From Cyanobacteria bacterium OH_CBB_238 (GTDB lineage Bacteria > Cyanobacteriota > Vampirovibrionia > Gastranaerophilales > Gastranaerophilaceae), in contig JAEYQN010000087.1 of NCBI GenBank assembly GCA_023409995.1, positions 1 through 21,577 of the forward strand: a stretch of DNA of 21,577 nt, written 5' to 3'. Position 1 is the first letter of the stretch. Each line of letters begins with the position of its first letter. The notes beneath the pieces are model-generated. The model had not been told where the DNA came from, ran no database searches, and saw only the letters and a program-made list of their open reading frames with translations. The translations under genes were made by a program, and so were the position numbers. Positions 13,529-20,100 of the stretch are shown in pieces.

Positions 13529-13594
13529 AGACGAGACTCGAACTCGCAACAGCCTGCTTGGAAGGCAGGTACTCTACCATTGAGCTACTTCCGC
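13523..13594 (-). tRNA. tRNA-Gly (anticodon UCC)
   Basis: On the minus strand, acceptor GCGGAAG / CTTCCGC is followed by D arm AGCTCAATGGTAGAGT. The anticodon stem CCTGC/GCAGG encloses loop CTTCCAA (anticodon TCC), and the T arm is GCGAG-TTCGAGT-CTCGT (one G-T pair). Discriminator T; no encoded CCA. Confidence 0.95.
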
Positions 13595-13603
13595 ATACCA
13601 CTG

Positions 13604-13632
13604 AGTTTACTATAAAGTTTTAATTTTATCAA
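13604..13632 (-). promoter_or_regulatory. Promoter of tRNA-Gly
   Basis: On the minus strand TTGATA (13632-13627) and TAAACT (13609-13604) are 17 bases apart; the start would be a few bases before the tRNA 5' end. No terminator lies between the alpha-oxoamine synthase gene and this tRNA, so readthrough is also possible. Confidence 0.5.
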
Positions 13633-13651
13633 TAGTATAATTGCAAAAAAC

Positions 13652-14899
13652 TTATATTATAGCGAATTTTTTACCCACTGCCTCTAAAACTTCAAGCGTT
13701 TTTGATAGGTTTTCAATAGTATGCTCTGACATCAAGCTCATTCTGATTCTCGAAAGTCTGGTTGGTACAGCTGGATACTGAACCGGATTAACATATATAC
13801 CTTTTTCATGAAGATATTTACAAGCTTCTTTTACCTTATTATTATCTCCAATTATAATTGGAAATATTGCTGTTTCTGAGTTTCCTATATCAAACCCAAG
13901 TTTTTCCAAATTCTCCTTAAAGAATTTTATATTTCTCCACAGTCGTCCCCTTCTCTCAGGTTCTTCTTCAATCACCTCTAAAGCCTTAATTAACGAAGCA
14001 GTGACTTGAGGCGTAGGTGCAGTAGAAAACATATATGAGCGAGAATAGAAATGAAGAAGCTCAACAAGTTCTTTATTTGCAGCAACAAAACCACCAACAC
14101 CACCAAGCGCCTTACTAAAAGTGCCTGAAACAATATCTACTTTGCCCTCAATACCAAAATATTCTGGTGTACCTTTTCCATTTTTACCAATTACACCAGT
14201 AGCATGCGCTTCGTCAACCATAACGTATGCACCATAAACTTTTGCCAATTCAACAATTTTATCCAATGGTGAAATATCACCATCCATCGAATATACTCCA
14301 TCAACAACAATCAGTTTGGTTCTAAACTCCTTTTGAGAGCGCTGTAAAACTTTCTCCAACGAGTTTATATTATTATGTCTAAAGTATTTTATATTAGTAT
14401 TTTTACAGCCATCAATAGTACTTGCATGCACTAAAGTATCAAGTATAGCGACATCTTTTTCTTGAAGCATTGCTAATAAAGTACCACAATTTGAGCCAAA
14501 GCCTGATGTATATAAAATAGCATCCTCACAAGTTTTAAAATCAGCTATCTTTTTCTCTAATTCAAGATGAAGGTCTAATGTACCACCTAATAACGGCACA
14601 CTTCCAGCACCTGAACCATATTTCTTTGTAGCCTCAATTCCGGCTGCAATAGTTTTAGGATGCTTAGTTAAGTTCAAATAATCATTTGAAGCCAGGTTTA
14701 TCATAGCCTTAGTTTCACCAGAATATTGATCATAGACGTCCATTACAGGTTGAGAGCCATTGACAGAAACTCTCCGATAATAATCTAGTTTTTCACCCCG
14801 AACATAGTCAGCATATTCGCAAAAAGAAGCTGCCCTTTGCATAATATCTTTTTCGTTTCCATCCATAAAGTCCATAAGACTTGCATCTTTAAAATCCAT
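13652..14899 (-). CDS. Alpha-oxoamine synthase family PLP enzyme (BioF / KBL / serine palmitoyltransferase-like)
   Basis: A 415-residue fold-type I PLP enzyme that joins an amino acid to an acyl-CoA with loss of CO2. Seen are the AOS entry motif NLASNDYLNL (68-77), GSGAGSVPLLGGT (95-107), the H158 region LDTLVHAS, DGVYSMDGDI, the PLP-binding VDEAHATG (228-235) and the Schiff-base lysine K263 in GTFSKALGGVGGF. The tail PVQYPAVPTRLSRIRMSLMSEHT (near residue 380) looks closer to SPT-like members than to classic BioF, but substrate choice cannot be settled. There are no biotin or threonine-degradation neighbours. A ~30-residue N-terminal extension precedes the core. The start ATG at 14899 has AGG-rich sequence upstream. 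I saw no convincing promoter in 14900-15060. Confidence 0.88.
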   Translation of the reverse strand: MDFKDASLMDFMDGNEKDIMQRAASFCEYADYVRGEKLDYYRRVSVNGSQPVMDVYDQYSGETKAMINLASNDYLNLTKHPKTIAAGIEATKKYGSGAGSVPLLGGTLDLHLELEKKIADFKTCEDAILYTSGFGSNCGTLLAMLQEKDVAILDTLVHASTIDGCKNTNIKYFRHNNINSLEKVLQRSQKEFRTKLIVVDGVYSMDGDISPLDKIVELAKVYGAYVMVDEAHATGVIGKNGKGTPEYFGIEGKVDIVSGTFSKALGGVGGFVAANKELVELLHFYSRSYMFSTAPTPQVTASLIKALEVIEEEPERRGRLWRNIKFFKENLEKLGFDIGNSETAIFPIIIGDNNKVKEACKYLHEKGIYVNPVQYPAVPTRLSRIRMSLMSEHTIENLSKTLEVLEAVGKKFAII

Positions 14900-15060
14900 A
14901 CAATACCTAACCTATAAATCAAATGCCAAAAGCATGTTAGCATTAGATAAGCAAAATTTTATTCTCTATTATGTTAATAGCGGTATACTGCAGAGTAATT
15001 ATCAGAATTAAACTAACAAGTGAATTGTACGAAGTATTAAAATAAGAACTAATGAAGAAA

Positions 15061-15095
15061 TTAAATCGGGTGAGTATAAATAACACCCGATTTAA
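15061..15095 (-). terminator. Hairpin terminator after the kinase-like gene
   Basis: A perfect 12-pair stem (TTAAATCGGGTG / CACCCGATTTAA) has an 11-base loop. On the minus strand it lies 20 bases past the stop codon at 15116 and is followed by a T-rich stretch (TTTCTTC). Confidence 0.75.
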
Positions 15096-15115
15096 AATAA
15101 GATAATTTAATATTT

Positions 15116-16387
15116 TTATTCAGAATACTCTTCTAAAAAGCCATGCTGATGAGCCAGTTTCATATATGTACCTCGGCATTTGTTAATACTTTTCTTTAAC
15201 TCCTCAATGTTCGAAGAATCTGTTTTAATCAGCTTGTCATAAGCAGCTTTAATTTCAGCAGCAGCGCCATAATCAGATGTTCCAATAACTCTTGCATCTT
15301 CAAAATTATAACTTGCCATACCTTTATTCCAACGTTTAAGGTTATCCAACCAAAATTCCGCAAATTTCTTTTCATTTTCAAAGTACTTTGAAGTATCGCC
15401 ATTATTATCATTTTCTAAAGTTTGCAAATTAGCAATACAGTTTGTAATTATATCCATACAATCAAAATAAGAAACTATAGACTTCATTCTTCCTTCAGGA
15501 CTGAACTCATGTCCACAAGCCCCATTACTTTCATCCCATTCTGTGAAGGCTTCCCGCTTTTTAGCCAAGAATTCAATTCTATCTTTTCTTACATCAACCA
15601 TTGCCGAAGTAGGCTTTTTCAATAACTCTGCCTGAATCCTTTCTGTGTCCAAAACCTCAATATTAGACTGACCAAATCCATTATTTAACAGGTGCTCATA
15701 CCTTTTTTGATGATATTCACTACTTTCTTTAAGGTATTGTTCAATAAATCTATCTTTCAAGTTCTCCGACTTCATGCCTGACAAATAATGTCCAAGAGCA
15801 GCTTCTTCATAATTTATTAAATTTGCTGGCATCATAAAAGAAGGAAAATCAATAGGTTTTTGAATATCAGTACCAGTCAATATAGGCTTAGGAGCAAATC
15901 CACCAGATTCTTCTTTATTAATCTGGAAGCGATTAGCATACCTGAAGCAATCTAGTTCCACATTAGAATCTCCAGAATAAAAAACGTGCCCTGGATCTAA
16001 GTCGCAATGAAGAATTCCATTATTGTCTAAAGTGGCCATATAGTTGAAAACTTTGTTCAATTGCTGATTTGTTATTGCATTATTTATTGGGTCTGCACAC
16101 TGTCCCTTTATAAAATATTTATCATTGGTTATTTCAGGCGTATTAATACCCAATTTCCTAGCTTCTGTGGATAATTCCATTTCCGTATCATATTCCACCT
16201 GACTTAAATATGAAGGTATTTCAAAAATCCCTCTAAAACTAATAGCCGGACGGGGATAATTTCTATTGTAATTGATTTGAGACCCACAATCACTTTTTTT
16301 CTCTTCAACTATACTATTTTTCTCATTTTTCAAATTTTGAATATTTGTACTCTGTTTTGAATGAATTTCAACTCCATAAACTCGCAT
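15116..16387 (-). CDS. Unrecognised 423-residue protein with kinase-like catalytic loop
   Basis: I do not recognise the family as a whole. The N-terminus (1-55) is polar and ends in RPAISFRGIF, a patch I associate, tentatively, with many Gastranaerophilales orphans. Residues ~62-155 resemble the core of an aminoglycoside-phosphotransferase/Rio-like kinase. A helix with E68 and E71 leads into KLGINTPEI. YFIKG stands where a hinge strand would be, then GILHCDLDPGHVFYSGD (124-140) matches the HGDLxPGNV catalytic loop with D129. VELDCFRYA (143-151) gives the second Asp, D146. The metal-binding Asn is replaced by His and a normal Lys/ATP-loop N-lobe is missing. Residues 160-423 are helical and unmatched. 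No signal peptide or membrane segment is seen. GGAG precedes the ATG and a terminator follows, so it is a single-gene unit. Confidence 0.75.
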   Translation of the reverse strand: MRVYGVEIHSKQSTNIQNLKNEKNSIVEEKKSDCGSQINYNRNYPRPAISFRGIFEIPSYLSQVEYDTEMELSTEARKLGINTPEITNDKYFIKGQCADPINNAITNQQLNKVFNYMATLDNNGILHCDLDPGHVFYSGDSNVELDCFRYANRFQINKEESGGFAPKPILTGTDIQKPIDFPSFMMPANLINYEEAALGHYLSGMKSENLKDRFIEQYLKESSEYHQKRYEHLLNNGFGQSNIEVLDTERIQAELLKKPTSAMVDVRKDRIEFLAKKREAFTEWDESNGACGHEFSPEGRMKSIVSYFDCMDIITNCIANLQTLENDNNGDTSKYFENEKKFAEFWLDNLKRWNKGMASYNFEDARVIGTSDYGAAAEIKAAYDKLIKTDSSNIEELKKSINKCRGTYMKLAHQHGFLEEYSE

Positions 16388-16476
16388 ATAAACTCCAATA
16401 TTAATAACACACTTAGAGAAAACAAGAAAAAAATATTTTTTGCCATTTTAAGACAAACATATAATCATTAACCTTT

Positions 16477-16517
16477 AAAATAGGTAGTGGCAACTATTGT
16501 TTATCACTACCTATTTT
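16477..16517 (-). terminator. Terminator after the OmpH-like gene
   Basis: AAAATAGGTAGTG (16477-16489) and CACTACCTATTTT (16505-16517) form a 13-pair stem with a 15-base loop, running into T on either strand. It lies 28 bases past the OmpH stop. Confidence 0.8.
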
Positions 16518-16545
16518 TAATCAAATTTATAAAAGAATATTTTAG

Positions 16546-17019
16546 TTATTTTACAGCTTTGGAAACAGCATCGGTTATATCATCTCCACCAAAGAGAACA
16601 ACACCTTTTGCAAAAACAAGATTATAGTTATTTGACTTTGCTGTTTGAGAGATAATTGCCGATATATTTTTATCTATATCTGACAAACTAGCAGCGTACT
16701 CTTCATCCATTTTTTGCTTTCTGTCATTTAGTTCTTTATTATATTTATCTTCTAACGCTTTCTTTTTATTCGCATTTTTTTCTTTTTCTAAACTTGCTTT
16801 TGCATCTTTAACAAAAGCTGATAAATCTTGCACTTTTAAAGTTCTTGACTCCTTTAGTTTTTTAACTTGGTCTGAATTCTCGACCACTGTATGAACATCA
16901 ACAACTGCAACCTTAAAAGAAGGCAGTGAAGATGCGGCTATAGCCGCTACATTGTTAACAAGAGAACCTATCAAAAAAGCAGCCAGTGCAACAGCAAAAA
17001 TTTTCAAGTTTTGATTCAT
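16546..17019 (-). CDS. OmpH/Skp-like periplasmic chaperone
   Basis: A 157-residue protein with an N-terminal signal or anchor segment (IFAVALAAFLIGSLVNNVAAIAA) and then the OmpH/Skp start FKVAVVDVHTVVENSDQVKKL. A long Lys/Glu/Ala coiled coil (~55-110) forms the tentacles of the jellyfish-like trimer. The C-terminus ISAIISQTAKSNNYNLVFAKGVVLFGGDDITDAV is the typical closing strand region. Skp-type proteins hold unfolded outer-membrane proteins in the periplasm, which implies a diderm cell. The start at 17019 is preferred: AAAGGA (17034-17029) lies nine bases upstream, whereas the GTG at 17037 would put that site inside the gene. No bamA, lpxD or fabZ neighbours. Confidence 0.88.
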   Translation of the reverse strand: MNQNLKIFAVALAAFLIGSLVNNVAAIAASSLPSFKVAVVDVHTVVENSDQVKKLKESRTLKVQDLSAFVKDAKASLEKEKNANKKKALEDKYNKELNDRKQKMDEEYAASLSDIDKNISAIISQTAKSNNYNLVFAKGVVLFGGDDITDAVSKAVK

Positions 17020-17062
17020 TATTTTAAGTCCTTTCACTAGAGTAGTTACGGTCGTTTATCCA

Positions 17063-17091
17063 ATTATATATATTTTTTCAAATATTGTCAC
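17063..17091 (-). promoter_or_regulatory. Promoter of the OmpH-like gene
   Basis: On the minus strand GTGACA (17091-17086) and a perfect TATAAT (17068-17063) are 17 bases apart, giving a leader of about 37 bases. Confidence 0.7.
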
Positions 17092-17117
17092 CTTTTATCG
17101 GCAAAATAGTTAATTTA

Positions 17118-17146
17118 TAGACAAGGACTACTCATAATCTTATAAT
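17118..17146 (+). promoter_or_regulatory. Promoter of the flippase-UDG unit
   Basis: TAGACA (17118-17123) and a perfect TATAAT (17141-17146) are 17 bases apart. The start near 17153 leaves a leader of about 135 bases before the proposed TTG at 17288. That leader holds two tiny ORFs: 17179-17208 (9 codons and stop) and 17220-17246 (8 codons and stop). Confidence 0.65.
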
Positions 17147-17287
17147 AGTAGAATAGAATGGTATAATTGTTTGCTGATATGGAAGAAATGCATTGTATGA
17201 CAAACTAAAACAGATTACGATGATCACAATTGGAGTATTAATATAAATAAATCATTAATAAATAAAGAAACAACAAAGCCTGTCGAC

Positions 17288-18715
17288 TTGACCAAAAATG
17301 AAAAATTTCTTTCTTCTCTTTGGGGCGACATGATTAAATATTCACCATCCAAAATTTTGGCATCTATTATTGGATTGCTGGTTGTGCCTTTATACACAAG
17401 AATTCTTTCACCAGAACAGTTCGGGCTATACCATATTTCAGTTGCAACGCTAAGTTTTATTTGTATTATTTTCAGTGATTGGGTGGGTATCGCAGCACTA
17501 AGATTTTTTAAAGAAAATAAAATTCTCAGCACAGTAAATTCATACTTTGGAACATTAATACTCATTATTACAATAAATTTAACCATAATGTTTGTACTTG
17601 GATTTATTTCATTCAACAACATTTGCAACTATTTTAAAATTCCCAGTAATTTACTCTATATAGTATTATTTTTAATTCCACCCGTTGCCATTAGATGCCT
17701 CCTGAGTCAGGTTCTAAGGGCTCAGATCAAACCTGTTTCTTATACAACAGCGATAATATTCAATCAAATTTCAACGACCGTAATATCTGTGTTCTTCATA
17801 TATTATTTTAAAATGGGAGCTGAAGCTATTTTATATGGAATGGCTGTATCAATAATTCTAACGGATGCAATTATGGCGATACAAAGTGGAATAAATACTT
17901 CAACTTGTTTTAAAACAGTAAAAACATCCACGCTTTCATCTTATTACAGATATGGTGTCCCAATAGCTCTATCAAGCCTGGGAATGTGGTTAATTGGACA
18001 AGGAAATCGTTTTATATTACAACATTATAAAGGCTCATTCTTCAGTGGGATTTTAGGGGTCGGATATAATTTAACATTTTCAGCTATTATGCCACTATTA
18101 ACAATCATAACATTAGCAGCTGTCCCCAGAATTTATGAAAGATACGAATCAGGTATTGAAACAGGTAAAGCCTTAACGAGATTAACTGGTCTATATATTT
18201 CACTGGCAACCCCAATCACTTTTATGTTCTGTTTATTCCCAAAACAGATTGTAGATCTATTCTCTAACAAAAATTATGCAGAAGCTCATATAATACTACC
18301 TTTCTTGGCATTAAGTATGTTTGCACTTGGACTTTCTGAGTACACAACGATACAATATCACCTTGCGAAAAAAACCTTTATAGAAACAGGTATAAGAATA
18401 TTACCAGGAATCTCAGGGCTAATTTTGGGAATAATATTAATACCAAAATACGGATTATATGGAGTAGGGATATCCACTCTGACATCTTATGGACTTTATT
18501 TTTTATTGAGTATAACAGTAAATATAAGAGGCTTAGAGTGGAAGCCTCCATACAAAGTAATTAGATCAACGATTTTCTCCATGTTCTTAAGCGTAGTAAT
18601 CTATTACTTACTTTACACAAAAATACCATCACTAGAATTGATGATTAGCGTTCTAGTTTCTTATATAATAATTCAGTGTGTACAACTCACTATTTTAAAA
18701 TTCAAAAATGATTAA
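17288..18715 (+). CDS. Polysaccharide flippase (Wzx/MATE-like), start uncertain
   Basis: A 475-residue inner-membrane protein of the MOP superfamily, which flips lipid-linked saccharides for O-antigen, capsule or exopolysaccharide. The entry helix KILASIIGLLVVPLYTRILSPEQFGLYHIS is diagnostic. About 12-14 hydrophobic helices follow, with Tyr/Arg-rich loops such as RAQIKPVSY, YYRYGVPIALSSLGMWLIGQGNRF and the late LIPKYGLYGVGISTLTSYG. No ATG with a ribosome binding site exists at the front: TTG 17288 lacks a Shine-Dalgarno, the next ATG is 17330, and the frame is open back to 17201 without ATG. It overlaps the UDG gene by 8 bases. There are no glycosyltransferase neighbours, so it is an isolated flippase. 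Confidence 0.88.
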   Translation: MTKNEKFLSSLWGDMIKYSPSKILASIIGLLVVPLYTRILSPEQFGLYHISVATLSFICIIFSDWVGIAALRFFKENKILSTVNSYFGTLILIITINLTIMFVLGFISFNNICNYFKIPSNLLYIVLFLIPPVAIRCLLSQVLRAQIKPVSYTTAIIFNQISTTVISVFFIYYFKMGAEAILYGMAVSIILTDAIMAIQSGINTSTCFKTVKTSTLSSYYRYGVPIALSSLGMWLIGQGNRFILQHYKGSFFSGILGVGYNLTFSAIMPLLTIITLAAVPRIYERYESGIETGKALTRLTGLYISLATPITFMFCLFPKQIVDLFSNKNYAEAHIILPFLALSMFALGLSEYTTIQYHLAKKTFIETGIRILPGISGLILGIILIPKYGLYGVGISTLTSYGLYFLLSITVNIRGLEWKPPYKVIRSTIFSMFLSVVIYYLLYTKIPSLELMISVLVSYIIIQCVQLTILKFKND

Positions 18716-19292
18716 CAAATTAGAAAAACTAAAAGAGAAATGCCAAAGTTGCGAAAAATGCAATTTATCCAAAACACGTACAAATGTTGTATTTGCAGAT
18801 GGCAAAGCAAACCACAAATTAATGCTTATAGGTGAAGCTCCCGGGTTCTATGAGGACAAGCAAGGGTTGCCATTTGTCGGAAAAGCAGGGCAATTATTAG
18901 ATAAAATTTTCGAGAGTGTAAATTTATCTAGAAACGAAAATGTTTATATCTGTAATACTATAAAATGCAGACCTCCTGAAAACAGAGATCCACTAATAGA
19001 AGAAAAAGAAGCCTGTAGAGAGTATTTGGATGAACAAATAAATATACTAAAACCCCAAATAATATTACTATGTGGAAAAGTTGCACTTAACTCAATGCTA
19101 GAAACAACTACAGGAATAACAAAAATGCGAGGCAGATGGTTTGATGGTCCTAACAACTCTAAAATGATGCCAATCTTTCATCCATCTTACCTGTTGAGAA
19201 ATGATTCGAGGGAAAAAGGAAGCCCTAAATGGCTTATGTGGCAAGACATACAAGAAATCAAGAGAGTATATTTAACTTTAGATCCTAATTAA
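18708..19292 (+). CDS. Family 4 uracil-DNA glycosylase (iron-sulfur type)
   Basis: A 194-residue base-excision repair enzyme removing uracil from DNA. Motif A is GEAPGFYED (42-50), motif B is HPSYLLR (158-164), and PFVGKAGQLLD is the conserved uracil-pocket segment. The four [4Fe-4S] ligands fit C15, C18, C87 and C103 (spacings C-x2-C and C-x15-C); extra Cys lie at 12, 82 and 122. The length agrees with bacterial and archaeal family 4 enzymes. The ATG lies inside the last codons of the flippase gene, so it is translated by coupling; the functional link between the two is not obvious. The convergent ferredoxin gene ends 50 bases beyond. Confidence 0.93.
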   Translation: MINKLEKLKEKCQSCEKCNLSKTRTNVVFADGKANHKLMLIGEAPGFYEDKQGLPFVGKAGQLLDKIFESVNLSRNENVYICNTIKCRPPENRDPLIEEKEACREYLDEQINILKPQIILLCGKVALNSMLETTTGITKMRGRWFDGPNNSKMMPIFHPSYLLRNDSREKGSPKWLMWQDIQEIKRVYLTLDPN

Positions 19293-19302
19293 AAACTAGA
19301 AA

Positions 19303-19333
19303 GTGAGCTGAGAGATAAAATCTAACAGCTCAC
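19303..19333 (-). terminator. Hairpin between UDG and ferredoxin genes
   Basis: GTGAGCTG (19303-19310) and CAGCTCAC (19326-19333) form an 8-pair stem with a 15-base loop. On the minus strand it is followed by TTTCTAGTTTTTAATT, so it best serves the ferredoxin gene. Confidence 0.65.
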
Positions 19334-19342
19334 AAGAATAAC

Positions 19343-19522
19343 TTAAGATATTTTTATTGCGCCAACTGGACAATCTTCTGCAGCAGAAATACAGTCTTTT
19401 TCATTTCCTGATACTTTTGAGCCATTAACTTTAGCTTGCCCACCAGCGACTGTAAAAACATCGCTATTTATTGATTCACAAAGTCCACACCCAGTACAAT
19501 CATTATTTATTGAAACATTCAT
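19343..19522 (-). CDS. Small ferredoxin, single [4Fe-4S] cluster
   Basis: A 59-residue electron carrier. C-x2-C-x2-C (CTGCGLC, residues 9-15) and a distal CPVGAIKI give four cluster ligands; an extra Cys sits in KDCISAAEDCP. The second cluster motif of 2[4Fe-4S] ferredoxins is missing, as in the Thermotoga/Desulfovibrio monocluster type. The start at 19522 is fixed by AAGGAGG (19537-19531) eight bases upstream; an ATG at 19543 would place that site inside the gene. It lies downstream of the DUF2023 gene on the same strand, so the two may be partners in electron transfer. Confidence 0.93.
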   Translation of the reverse strand: MNVSINNDCTGCGLCESINSDVFTVAGGQAKVNGSKVSGNEKDCISAAEDCPVGAIKIS

Positions 19523-19551
19523 TTCTTGAACCTCCTTCACCATACAAAACG

Positions 19552-19557
19552 ATTATA
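19552..19557 (-). promoter_or_regulatory. Possible -10 element of the ferredoxin gene
   Basis: TATAAT on the minus strand would place the start near 19545, about 23 bases before the ATG. No good -35 is seen. Confidence 0.35.
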
Positions 19558-19573
19558 AGAAGGTCAACTCGAT

Positions 19574-19601
19574 TAAACATTACCTCTTTTGGTTATGTTT
19601 A
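19574..19601. repeat. Inverted repeat between DUF2023 and ferredoxin genes
   Basis: TAAACATTACC and GGTTATGTTTA pair at 10 of 11 positions around TCTTTT. On the minus strand it lies 10 bases past the DUF2023 stop, but without a T tail. It could be a weak terminator, a processing hairpin, or an operator upstream of the ferredoxin -10. Confidence 0.45.
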
Positions 19602-19610
19602 GTTATCAAT

Positions 19611-19994
19611 TTATACAGCCTCTTTTAACATCAGAAATCTTTTACATTGCTCTTTTCTGGAATAGCCCAACATTATTCCAAGCATAAAGTCCTGTTCGGG
19701 CGATAATTCATTTAATTTCTTGGTACCAAAAGAACGAACAACTAAAATGCAATCACTTGCACCAAAAAATACATTAATTTTGCTTGAAGAAAGTTTCTGA
19801 ATGACAAATGATATTTTTTCAGTTATTAATCTCTTTTTAATTTGCTCAAGATGTTTTGCAGGTTCAGTAATAAGAATTAAATCTCTTACGCCTTTTTTAT
19901 ACTCATAAATACCATGGTGAAAAACTTTCAAATCTTCCGTAGTAGAGAAACTCAACAAATTGGATTCTTCAACTTTGTCTGACCCTTTTTTCAT
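19611..19994 (-). CDS. DUF2023 family protein
   Basis: A 127-residue protein. From residue ~22 it follows the DUF2023 pattern as I know it: LKVFHHGIYEYKKGVRDLILIT, then the central KINVFFGASDCILVVRSFG and the C-terminal LSPEQDFMLGIMLGYSRKEQCKRFL. The function is unknown. In other bacteria the gene is often beside a flavodoxin gene; here a ferredoxin follows instead. The first ~20 residues are a polar, Ser/Glu-rich extension. CAGGAG lies nine bases before the ATG, and a TATAAT at 20040-20035 gives a leader of about 34 bases. A DtxR-like regulator gene lies 106 bases upstream on the same strand. Confidence 0.75.
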   Translation of the reverse strand: MKKGSDKVEESNLLSFSTTEDLKVFHHGIYEYKKGVRDLILITEPAKHLEQIKKRLITEKISFVIQKLSSSKINVFFGASDCILVVRSFGTKKLNELSPEQDFMLGIMLGYSRKEQCKRFLMLKEAV

Positions 19995-20034
19995 AAAAAC
20001 AACTCCTGAAAAACAAACCTCATAGTAAAAGAGT

Positions 20035-20040
20035 ATTATA
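20035..20040 (-). promoter_or_regulatory. -10 element of the DUF2023 gene
   Basis: Perfect TATAAT on the minus strand; expected start near 20028. No convincing -35 was found 16-18 bases upstream, as expected if an activator or weak promoter is involved. Confidence 0.4.
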
Positions 20041-20100
20041 TTTTAAAGAAAATTTCCAATAAATAAAAGTAGTTACTTAAACTCTAACAGCAAATAAAAT

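Noticed and set aside
17020..17037. GTG start giving OmpH six more residues
   Set aside because: The AAAGGA ribosome binding site would then lie inside the coding region.
17224..17628. 134-residue open frame on the minus strand
   Set aside because: Antisense to the first helices of the flippase; no family features or start signals.
19523..19543. Longer ferredoxin from the ATG at 19543
   Set aside because: The strong AAGGAGG lies inside that extension and is correctly placed for 19522.
19539..19567. TTGACC-17-TATGGT promoter for the ferredoxin gene
   Set aside because: It would start transcription inside the Shine-Dalgarno; the TATAAT at 19557-19552 is better placed.
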